Part shown: piece by piece, positions 1 through 5,074 of the stretch | Layout: every line of letters begins with the position of its first letter | Numbering within the stretch: the stretch's first letter is position 1 | From: Planctomycetota bacterium | GTDB lineage: Bacteria; Planctomycetota; Planctomycetia; Pirellulales; Pirellulaceae | Assembly (NCBI GenBank): GCA_019347795.1 | Contig: JAHWKS010000502.1 | Coordinates: 1 to 5,074 of the forward strand | Direction: 5' to 3' | Length of the DNA stretch: 5,074 nt | Position numbers and translations under genes: made by a program | Notes under the pieces: generated by a model | Seen by the model: the letters and a program-made list of their open reading frames with translations, nothing else | Database searches by the model: none | Told to the model about the DNA's origin: nothing

Positions 1-851
1 GCTACATCGCCACGAACCCGCTGCGCCAGTTCGGGCAGAATCACGGCAGCGCCTTCCTCCCGGCCACTTACCAGGCCACGATCCTCAATCCCCAGGCCGA
101 TCCTCCGCTGGCGAATCTGGCGTGCGAGCATCTCACGTCCGCGCAGCAGCGCCGGCAACTGGACTTGCTCAAGTCGATCAATGAGCGGCGTCTTCGCCGC
201 GACGCGGTGAACGGTGAACTGGAAGCCGTCATTCATACCTATGAGATGGCGTTCCGCATGCAGTCGGCCGTGCCTTCGCTGTTGGATTTCAGCAGCGAAC
301 GGAAACAGACGCTGGAGATGTACGGCCTCAACAGCGGCAGCCGGCGGAAGCAGGAATTCGCCCGCCAGTGTCTGATGGCCCGGCGTTTCGCGGAACAGGG
401 CGTGCGTTTCATCGAGATTGGCAGCGGCGGCTGGGATCATCACGAAGACATCGGGGGCAATCTGCCCAGAAGCGCTGAGACCGTGGACCAGCCGATCGGC
501 GCCCTCCTGACTGACCTCAAACAGCGCCGACTGCTCAAGGACACCCTGGTGGTTTGCGCCGGAGAGTTCGGCCGCACGCCCGCGGCGCAGTTCGGCACCG
601 GCCGCGACCACAACAACCGCGGCTTCACGATCTGGATGGCCGGCGGCGGTGTGAAAGCCGGCTACCGCCATGGAATGACGGACGAGTACGGCCGCGAGGC
701 GGTCGAAGGCCGCGTTCACATCCACGATCTGCATGCCACCATGCTGCACCTGCTGGGACTCGATCACGAAAAGCTCACCTACCGCTACAGCGGCCGTGAC
801 TTCCGGCTGACCGACGTGCACGGAAAGGTAGCAAAAGAAATCCTCGCGTGA
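1..851 (+). CDS. DUF1501 family protein, C-terminal part (5' end outside window)
   Basis: The frame is open from base 3 to the TGA at 849-851, giving 282 residues. An internal TTG at 165 is not the start, because good family sequence (YIATNPLRQFGQNHGSAF...) precedes it. Visible motifs are GWDHHED (codons near 430-450), GEFGRTP (near 560-580), GRDHNN (near 600) and the typical C-terminus HDLHATMLHLLGLDH followed by YSGRDFRLTDVHG. From family knowledge, DUF1501 proteins are about 430-480 residues, have an alkaline-phosphatase/sulfatase-like fold, usually carry a Tat-type signal and are often encoded next to DUF1549/DUF1553 cytochrome-like proteins in planctomycetes. Their substrate is not known. 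The GEFGRTP and DHN segments probably correspond to metal-binding positions of that fold (inference). The N-terminal third, with any signal peptide, lies upstream. The stop codon overlaps the next start (GTGA), suggesting an operon. Confidence 0.93.
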   Translation, partial: YIATNPLRQFGQNHGSAFLPATYQATILNPQADPPLANLACEHLTSAQQRRQLDLLKSINERRLRRDAVNGELEAVIHTYEMAFRMQSAVPSLLDFSSERKQTLEMYGLNSGSRRKQEFARQCLMARRFAEQGVRFIEIGSGGWDHHEDIGGNLPRSAETVDQPIGALLTDLKQRRLLKDTLVVCAGEFGRTPAAQFGTGRDHNNRGFTIWMAGGGVKAGYRHGMTDEYGREAVEGRVHIHDLHATMLHLLGLDHEKLTYRYSGRDFRLTDVHGKVAKEILA

Positions 852-982
852 GGGAACAGAACGCAATCGCGCGCACGGTGGCGCTGATCGCCATACTCTT
901 CGCCCTCACCGGCCCAGGGGCTCGCGCGATCGCCGCGGCGCCGCAGTCGGGCCGTCATTCGTTCGTGCGCATATGCGCGTGA
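848..982 (+). pseudogene. 5' remnant of a secreted protein gene (signal peptide, then early stop)
   Basis: A GTG at 848 overlaps the stop of the DUF1501 gene and opens a 44-codon frame ending at TGA 980-982. The first ~31 residues form a textbook Sec signal peptide: arginines at residues 2 and 9, a hydrophobic core TVALIAILFALTGPG, and possible cleavage after ARA (27) or AAA (31). Only about 13 residues follow. From about base 968 on, the sequence is better explained as the C-terminal coding end of the convergent gene on the other strand. The gene therefore appears cut off rather than naturally small. A purine-rich AAAGAAA at 834-840 may help initiation, or translation may be coupled to the upstream gene. 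What the full protein was cannot be told. A genuine 44-residue secreted peptide is possible but less likely. Confidence 0.6.
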
Positions 983-1096
983 TCTGCCCGCGAGTTTCGT
1001 CGACGAGGTGGAATGCGCCCGCCCGCGGCACATCTACGGTCACTTCGCCGTAATCGGGAATCGTGATCTTCACCCCCGCTCGATCCTCGAGCGGCG
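906..1096 (-). pseudogene. Out-of-frame C-terminal tail of the putative glycoside hydrolase
   Basis: In the minus-strand frame offset by one base from the main hydrolase frame, codons from 1094 down read PLEDRAGVKITIPDYGEV followed by TVDVPRAGAFHLVDE. This is a sensible beta-strand-rich C-terminus that continues the domain interrupted by the stop at 1070-1072. The same frame then runs on as TRGQITRICARTND and low-complexity Arg/Pro residues to a stop at 906-908. That last part overlaps the signal-peptide coding sequence on the other strand and is probably not native. The natural end was likely near 970-985. Restoring one base near 1095-1099 would join this tail to the upstream frame as ...WLLYVH-x-PLEDRAG. 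I infer a decayed gene or a one-base sequencing error in a C run. Confidence 0.75.
967..978. repeat. Perfect 12-bp palindrome at a probable gene junction
   Basis: GCGCATATGCGC is identical to its own reverse complement. It sits where the 5' remnant from 848 meets the 3' end of the minus-strand hydrolase gene. It lacks a T-run and has almost no loop, so it is a poor terminator. Its position could mark a recombination junction, but chance occurrence in GC-rich DNA is possible. Confidence 0.45.
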
Positions 1097-2716
1097 ATGG
1101 ACGTAGAGCAGCCATCGCCGCGAGCCGGTCTCGCCGAGCACCAGAGCCAGGCTGAACACCGGCAGGTTCACGTCCTGCCGCCACGGCCTGGGCGGGTCGA
1201 GATTCGTCTCCAGGAGATACCACCGGTTGACTTTCCGGTATCTCTCCGGGACGTCCGATTGCCAGGGATGACTGCCGGTGGTAACCGCCACCAGTTGACC
1301 GTGACGCCAGAATTCGGTCAGCGACTCGTGTTCGTACACCCGATCGACGGCCCTGACGCTCTCCATCCAGTACGGCTCGACAGCCACCAGCGGCGTGGCG
1401 TGCCCGCGGTACTCCCGCACCACCCGGGGCCGCAGCAGCCACATTCCAAACTGCACCCATCCCGCCGCCCGCTCCGGCGGATAAGTCTGTCCGTCAACGA
1501 GGTATCGCAGCGTCTTTGACTTTTTGAGGTGTTCGGGATCCACCCGCTTCCGCCGTTCCGGCGGCAGGCCGGCGGCGGAGGCGGCTGCCAGATTCTCGGG
1601 ATCCTCGACCCCCAGCCCCGCCATCCAAGCGTTTACCTGATTGCCGTCCCAAGTGGAGATCTCGAACCAGAAATCCGGGTTCGCCCGCCAAGCCTCCTCC
1701 TGCATGAAGATCCAGTTCATCGACTCGACCTGCGTCGAGAAGACCCAATGGTCGCGGTTCTCGTTCCAGTTGTGGGTGTAGTACGAGGGGCTGCCTCCGT
1801 CCCAGAAATGCCACTGCGGGTCGGTCCATTTGTCGCAAATCAGCGAGTGGACTTTCCAGCGGTCCCAGCGGCCAAAGTGCGAAGGGCCGAACGCCCCGTA
1901 GCCGACGAACCGCACATTCTTCTTCCAGGTCTCGTTCTCCAGTGCGTCGCGCATGGCGCCGAACATTACCGCATACCGCTCGATCCAGCCTTCCCCGACC
2001 ACCCGGCGTTTGAACTCGTCCGAGCGGCCGCGGCCGTGCCGCTCCAGGTAGCGGCGGGACTGCTCCTCCAGCGGGCCGTCCTTCGCAGAGAACCAGCGGA
2101 GCTCGGGAGGCTCGTTGTTGGAGGCCCAGAGAATCAGTGGCGGGTCGGAGTAAAGTTCCTGAGCCCGCTTCATCGCCGGCTGATCGACGTAGGCGCCCGC
2201 GGGATCCTTCCACGGCTCGACGGGGCCGAAGGGGCTCAGCCGGGGAACGCGCCGGCCGTCCGGCGTGATGACGCCGGCCCAACGGGTCTCCGGGCCTTCG
2301 CGGTAGTCGCCTTTGACGAGCATCGCGTTCCATTGCGTTCCGCGGAATGAGATAGGCAGCCCCAGGCTCGCGAAATACTGCAGCAGGCGGCCGTGGTACT
2401 CCTCGAACTGTTCCGAGTCGGGGTTGCCGTCCGGCCAGCTCATCCACGGCAGCACGTGGTGGCCCTTTTGGATCAGGCCGATCTGGTGGTCCGGCCCGAA
2501 GGTTCCCCGCAGCGTGCCGACGTTCCAGTGGCTTACCAGCGGCAGCGGCCGTCCCTCCGGCCCGTGATTCGGTCGCAGCGCCTCGCGCCGAATCTCCTCC
2601 GCCACCCTTCGCGCCGCTTCCGTGGGCCGGTCCTGCGCCTGCTCCTGGGCGACAGCCACGGTTGCCGCTTGCACGAAAACCACAAACAGCCCCAACGGTG
2701 CTGACAGGCTCCGCAC
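1070..2716 (-). CDS. Secreted putative glycoside hydrolase (clan GH-A-like), frameshifted near its C-terminus
   Basis: This frame gives 548 residues from a GTG at 2716-2714. I prefer this start to the in-frame ATG at 2824 because AGGA lies 7 bases upstream and the protein then begins with a signal peptide (RSLSAPLGLFVVFVQAATVAVA, cleavage AVA|QE near residue 23). The mature part is rich in Trp and other aromatics. LILWASNNEP has its Glu at residue 202 and FWFEISTWDGN its Glu at residue 352. The Asn-Glu-Pro motif and a second Glu about 150 residues later match the acid/base and nucleophile layout of clan GH-A TIM-barrel hydrolases. Residues beyond ~430 look like a beta-sandwich. I recognise no exact family and cannot name the substrate. 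The stop at 1070 is caused by a one-base shift near 1095, and the true C-terminus continues in another frame. The gene is divergent from the propeller gene at 2919. Confidence 0.8.
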   Translation of the reverse strand: MRSLSAPLGLFVVFVQAATVAVAQEQAQDRPTEAARRVAEEIRREALRPNHGPEGRPLPLVSHWNVGTLRGTFGPDHQIGLIQKGHHVLPWMSWPDGNPDSEQFEEYHGRLLQYFASLGLPISFRGTQWNAMLVKGDYREGPETRWAGVITPDGRRVPRLSPFGPVEPWKDPAGAYVDQPAMKRAQELYSDPPLILWASNNEPPELRWFSAKDGPLEEQSRRYLERHGRGRSDEFKRRVVGEGWIERYAVMFGAMRDALENETWKKNVRFVGYGAFGPSHFGRWDRWKVHSLICDKWTDPQWHFWDGGSPSYYTHNWNENRDHWVFSTQVESMNWIFMQEEAWRANPDFWFEISTWDGNQVNAWMAGLGVEDPENLAAASAAGLPPERRKRVDPEHLKKSKTLRYLVDGQTYPPERAAGWVQFGMWLLRPRVVREYRGHATPLVAVEPYWMESVRAVDRVYEHESLTEFWRHGQLVAVTTGSHPWQSDVPERYRKVNRWYLLETNLDPPRPWRQDVNLPVFSLALVLGETGSRRWLLYVHRRSRIERG

Positions 2717-2723
2717 GATTTTT

Positions 2724-2727
2724 TCCT
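2724..2727 (-). promoter_or_regulatory. Shine-Dalgarno AGGA that fixes the hydrolase start
   Basis: Read on the minus strand, CAGGAAAAAATC precedes the GTG at 2716, leaving 7 bases between AGGA and the start codon. The longer in-frame ATG at 2824 would put 36 charged residues in front of the signal peptide, which argues against it. Confidence 0.6.
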
Positions 2728-2747
2728 GCTTGTGTTCGGGCAATTCA

Positions 2748-2779
2748 GCGATTGTACTGCAATCGGGCACGGCAATCGC
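2748..2779 (-). promoter_or_regulatory. Candidate -10 box and inverted-repeat operator for the hydrolase gene
   Basis: On the minus strand TACAAT (2756-2751) is a good -10 hexamer about 34 bases before the GTG, but no convincing -35 element is found at a 16-18 base spacing. The box is embedded in an inverted repeat, CGATTG-TACTG-CAATCG (2749-2765). A further CAATCGC at 2773-2779 also pairs with GCGATTG at 2748-2754. Such an arrangement could bind a dimeric regulator overlapping the promoter. This is pattern-based inference only. Confidence 0.25.
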
Positions 2780-2848
2780 ATCCGGGGCGCCGTCGGAGCC
2801 GGCGATCTCAAGCGACCGGGCCACCTGAAATTCACGCCGACCACAAAC

Positions 2849-2877
2849 TCGGCACGTTCGCCACGGAATGATATGAT
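2849..2877 (+). promoter_or_regulatory. Candidate sigma70-type promoter for the truncated propeller gene
   Basis: TCGGCA (4 of 6 matches to TTGACA) at 2849-2854 and TATGAT (5 of 6 matches to TATAAT) at 2872-2877 are separated by exactly 17 bases. Transcription would begin near 2884, giving a leader of about 35 bases before the ATG at 2919. A Shine-Dalgarno-like GAGGAAA lies at 2903-2909. It would fire away from the hydrolase gene, making this a divergent intergenic region. Confidence 0.4.
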
Positions 2878-2918
2878 CACTGCTTTAGACCACAGGCCCT
2901 ACGAGGAAACCACAGGTG

Positions 2919-3257
2919 ATGCGAGCCATTCGAGCCTTGCGGGTAGTTCTTCCGCTGGTCGCGGCTGTCGCGATGACGGCCCCGACACGGGGGCAGGACG
3001 CTCTGGATTTGGGCAATCGGCGCGAGTTGTTCGTGGACGGCCGGCTGATCGAGCGGCTCGACGGGGTGGCCCTGCGACTACACAAGCCCCGGCCGGCGAA
3101 CACCGTCCTCGAGATCGACAAACCGTGGGAGGGGAATCACAACTTCGGCGTCGGCGTCCTTCATCACCGAGGGCGATACTACGTCTATTACCGGGCCATG
3201 CCGGGAAAGGTCTTCGGCAAACACTTTCACTTTGCTGCGGTTGCACTTCGTGTTTAG
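2919..3257 (+). pseudogene. N-terminal fragment of a secreted GH43/GH32-like beta-propeller protein
   Basis: ATG 2919 is preferred over the adjacent GTG at 2916 because GAGGAAA (2903-2909) lies 9 bases before it. The 112-residue frame begins with a signal peptide (MRAIRALRVVLPLVAAVAMT, cleavage near residue 25-26). Then come LGNRRELFVDGRLIERLDGV, LRLHKPRP, IDKPWEGN and RGRYYVYYRAMPG. These match the same stations in the long gene at 3609 (VGDRKQLFIDKRLVE, ADKPWEKG, GEFRMWYEAWP), so the two are homologues. The family is expected to be about 450-490 residues. Here the similarity ends near residue 96 (base ~3206), and KVFGKHFHFAAVALRV plus a stop follow, none of it family-like. The gene is therefore truncated and almost certainly non-functional, since only about the first blade could form. 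Confidence 0.8.
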
Positions 3258-3549
3258 CGGCGGTCAACTCGACTTGCAGGACCGCGGCGCCGTTCGGCAA
3301 AGCGGCCTGTCGGCCACTGACACGCCCGCACGCAACTTGCGCGGCATTGGAACGCCGACACCTGCGGCGGCCAAGCGGTTGGAAGTCCAGTTTCCGCAGC
3401 CAGAGCCTGACGGCGCCTATTCGGTCGTCGTGCAGCCCAACTGGTTCACAATGGACCGCGTCGTCAAGAAGCGGCCCGACGGCTTCGTAGTCGAGTTTTC
3501 AGAGCCTGCGCCCGAAGGGGCGACGGTGGACTGGCAGATGGTGCGGTAG
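3211..3549 (+). pseudogene. C-terminal fragment of a secreted planctomycete protein (beta-sandwich tail)
   Basis: This frame is different from that of the truncated propeller gene and ends at TAG 3547-3549. The recognisable part is about 100 residues: FSGGQLDLQDRGAVRQSGL, TPARNLRGI, LEVQFPQPEPDGAYSVVVQP, then NWFTMDRVVKK, DGFVVEFSEPAPEGATVDWQ and MVR. From memory, tails of this shape (xFPxPExDxxYxVxVxPxW...F.V.F..PAPEGA..DW..VR) end several planctomycete extracellular proteins and resemble H-type-lectin-like beta-sandwiches. That assignment is tentative. A TTG at 3232 could start translation, but no Shine-Dalgarno sequence and no signal peptide accompany it, and the first residues (LLRLHFVF) look like the interior of a domain. 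The frame stays open further upstream, so stop codons do not show the left edge. Most likely it is the 3' end of a gene whose front is missing here, possibly the remnant at 848. Confidence 0.65.
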
Positions 3550-3597
3550 TCGAATGTCAAGTTGTCTGAGTGCTAACCTGAAACAAACCTTTTGCAT

Positions 3598-3602
3598 AGG
3601 AG
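3598..3602 (+). promoter_or_regulatory. Shine-Dalgarno AGGAG that decides the propeller gene start
   Basis: AGGAG directly abuts the ATG at 3603, which is too close for initiation. It lies 6 bases before the ATG at 3609, the preferred start. The 59-base gap from 3550 is AT-rich for this window. It shows neither a clear -35/-10 pair nor a strong hairpin terminator. Confidence 0.65.
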
Positions 3603-3608
3603 ATGGTT

Positions 3609-5074
3609 ATGAAGCCTTTTTTGCCTGTAATTCTTTGCCTTATGTTTATCGTGACCGCGGTGCGCAGCCGGGGAGCGGAGCCGGTCGATGTCGGCGACCG
3701 GAAACAGTTGTTTATTGATAAGCGGCTTGTTGAATCGAGCGAAGGTGTTCGTCTTGTGATGGGGGCTCCTGTCAAGCGGGGAGAACCTGTCATGCGAGCG
3801 GATAAACCTTGGGAAAAAGGCGGGCTTAATCATTTTGAAGTGCTCCGGGTGGATGGGGAGTTTCGCATGTGGTACGAAGCATGGCCTGTACATGCCAGGC
3901 TTTGGCAGGACACCGGGTTAAAAGTTCACTATGCCAGATCCGCGGATGGTCTGGTTTGGGAAAAACCGGACATCGGAGGCCTGGAATCCGGAGGAATACG
4001 TGCTGAGAACGCTGTCTTTGCCGGACCGCAGGGGAAAGGAGCTGTTGGTATTTCGGTATTTCTGGATCCTACTGCTCCGGCTGAAGAGAGGTTCAAAATG
4101 GTTTTTGGTGATGTTGGAGAGGCCGGGTATCCGTTGCGCGGCGCTTATTCTCCGGATGGGCTAAAATGGGAGACTTATCGCGAGAAAGCAACCGGTAAGC
4201 CGGTCCAGATTCTTCCCCAGGGAGCGGACACCCAGAATGCCGCTTATTATGACAAGGATCGGGGACGCTACGTCGTGTTTACGCGGCACAATGTCCGCAG
4301 GCCGAATGAAAAGTACAATCCGGAAGGCATCCGCCGTGTTGCCCGTTCCGAGTCGGAGGAGTTTTTAAACCTGCCCAAGGGCACACAAGTTCTTGCAATG
4401 GATGAAAAGGATCCGCGGTACAGCGGTTGGTACACTATGGCCGCCACTCCTTATCCTTATGCGGAAGATGTCTATGTCGCGTTCCCGTCCTTCTTTCCGG
4501 ATGAACGCCACCAAAAAGGATCTTTGGTGGAGGTGCATTTGGCCGTAAGCCGGGACGGTATTCATTGGGAGCGTCCTTCCCGCGAACCGTTTCTGCCTTT
4601 GGGACCCGCCGGCGAGTTTGATTCCCGGATGATTTTTATGAGTCCTGGAGTTCACCGGGTGGGCAATGAGCTGTGGATGTATTATGCCGGGTATCCTGTC
4701 AATCATGCCGAGCACTCACCTTCGAGAGATACGGGAGTTGCCTACGGGCTTGCCACAATACGGCTGGATGGATTCGTCGCCGCTAAAGCGGGCCCGGAGG
4801 GCGGTTTTCTGACAACCCCGCCCCTGGTGTTTTCCGGTGATAAGCTGAAACTGAACGTCGATCTCGGAGCGGCGGGAAGTGTCCGGGTGAGTATCATTGA
4901 TCCGGAATCCGGAATCATTCCCGGGTTCAGCGGGGATAAAATGAAGCCGGTTTACGGGAACCACATCGCGGCAGAAGTCAACTGGGAGGGAGATCCCGAT
5001 CTCGCCGGCTTAGCCGGAAGGCCTGTGCAACTGCGGTTTGATATGCAGCGGGGATCGCTTTACGCTTTTCAATT
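3609..5074 (+). CDS. Secreted five-bladed beta-propeller protein, GH43/GH32-like (3' end at window edge)
   Basis: The frame is open from ATG 3609 to the window end, giving 488 residues. It starts with a signal peptide (MKPFLPVILCLMFIVTAV, cleavage near RGA|EP, residue 23). Next come VGDRKQLFIDKRLVE (28-42) and ADKPWEKG. Three blade-type repeats follow: SADGLVWEK (111-119), SPDGLKWET (181-189) and SRDGIHWER (314-322). DTQNAAYYDKDRGRYVVF (207-224) and ELWMYYAGYPVNHAE (354-368) are further blade strands. From ~400 a beta-sandwich runs to QLRFDMQRGSLYAFQ, where this type of protein normally ends, so probably only a codon or two is missing. S-x-DG-x-x-W repeats are typical of GH43/GH32/sialidase-like propellers acting on glycans outside the cytoplasm. 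Catalytic acids cannot be assigned with confidence, and substrate and activity are unknown. Codon use (many CCT, CTT, GTT, GAT) and lower GC differ from the genes to the left, suggesting a different origin. Confidence 0.88.
   Translation, partial: MKPFLPVILCLMFIVTAVRSRGAEPVDVGDRKQLFIDKRLVESSEGVRLVMGAPVKRGEPVMRADKPWEKGGLNHFEVLRVDGEFRMWYEAWPVHARLWQDTGLKVHYARSADGLVWEKPDIGGLESGGIRAENAVFAGPQGKGAVGISVFLDPTAPAEERFKMVFGDVGEAGYPLRGAYSPDGLKWETYREKATGKPVQILPQGADTQNAAYYDKDRGRYVVFTRHNVRRPNEKYNPEGIRRVARSESEEFLNLPKGTQVLAMDEKDPRYSGWYTMAATPYPYAEDVYVAFPSFFPDERHQKGSLVEVHLAVSRDGIHWERPSREPFLPLGPAGEFDSRMIFMSPGVHRVGNELWMYYAGYPVNHAEHSPSRDTGVAYGLATIRLDGFVAAKAGPEGGFLTTPPLVFSGDKLKLNVDLGAAGSVRVSIIDPESGIIPGFSGDKMKPVYGNHIAAEVNWEGDPDLAGLAGRPVQLRFDMQRGSLYAFQ

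Noticed and set aside
165..851. TTG at 165 as a true start of the DUF1501 protein
   Set aside because: Family-like sequence continues in the same frame to the window edge, so the gene simply begins upstream.
1529..2350. A 273-codon plus-strand frame antisense to the hydrolase
   Set aside because: Low-complexity composition, no Shine-Dalgarno sequence or recognisable domain. Long antisense open frames are common in high-GC genes.
1494..2447. A 317-codon minus-strand frame inside the hydrolase gene
   Set aside because: It is Arg/Pro/Gly-rich with no motifs, a shadow of the GC-rich hydrolase in another frame. The hydrolase frame has a signal peptide and coherent motifs.
2717..2824. In-frame ATG at 2824 as the hydrolase start
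   Set aside because: It would place 36 polar residues before the signal peptide and run through the candidate promoter. The GTG at 2716 has a well-placed AGGA.
3222..3233. CACTTT direct repeat near the right junction
   Set aside because: Two 6-base copies in tandem are too short to be meaningful on their own.
2732..3490. A 252-codon plus-strand frame spanning the intergenic region and both fragments
   Set aside because: Its translation is Ser/Arg/Gly-rich without motifs, and it crosses regions better explained by the signal-peptide frame at 2919 and the tail ending at 3549.
3550..3608. Terminator or promoter in the short gap before the right-hand gene
   Set aside because: No strong hairpin with a T-run and no -35/-10 pair at acceptable spacing could be found.
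3557..3893. Minus-strand frames opposite the start of the right-hand propeller gene
   Set aside because: They are antisense to a clear coding sequence with signal peptide and blade repeats and show no domain of their own.
4365..4964. Two minus-strand frames opposite the propeller gene's second half
   Set aside because: No recognisable motifs or ribosome-binding sites. They lie fully within the plus-strand coding frame.

Overview
The window reads as a piece of a Planctomycetes (or closely related PVC-group) chromosome. The clearest reason is the incomplete gene at the left edge, a DUF1501 protein of the kind that planctomycetes carry in many copies. The other reason is that almost every remaining gene starts with a secretion signal. 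Two 60-base samples give the composition: 42 of 60 bases are G or C at 2161-2220, against 31 of 60 at 4081-4140, so the right third is clearly less GC-rich. No tRNA, rRNA, CRISPR array, transposase or integrase is visible.

Layout, left to right. (1) Bases 1-851, + strand: the C-terminal 282 residues of a DUF1501 protein. (2) 848-982, +: the start of a secreted protein, translationally overlapping gene 1 (GTGA), which stops after 44 codons and looks like a 5' gene remnant. (3) 2716 to about 970, - strand: a secreted putative glycoside hydrolase with clan GH-A-like motifs, broken by a one-base frameshift near 1095. (4) 2717-2918: a divergent intergenic region with a plausible promoter for each side. 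(5) 2919-3257, +: the first ~96 residues of a secreted beta-propeller protein, then unrelated sequence and a stop. (6) about 3211-3549, +: the C-terminal piece of another extracellular protein in a different frame. (7) 3609-5074, +: a nearly complete secreted five-bladed-propeller (GH43/GH32-like) protein of the same family as the truncated gene 5, ending only a residue or so before its expected C-terminus. Its reading frame is open to the window edge.

The genes look like a surface or periplasmic carbohydrate-processing neighbourhood: a GH-A-like hydrolase, propeller-type enzymes and a beta-sandwich tail. The most striking point is the damage pattern. Both divergent genes in the middle are cut at their 3' ends, while the outer sequences are a 5' gene remnant and a 3' gene remnant. 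One insertion of about 2.2-2.3 kb (roughly 968 to 3210-3250) into a gene behind the DUF1501 gene would explain all four broken ends. Assembly chimerism is the main alternative. I see no convincing evidence for a new defence or mobile system. The interest lies in the mosaic structure and in two poorly characterised carbohydrate-active families.
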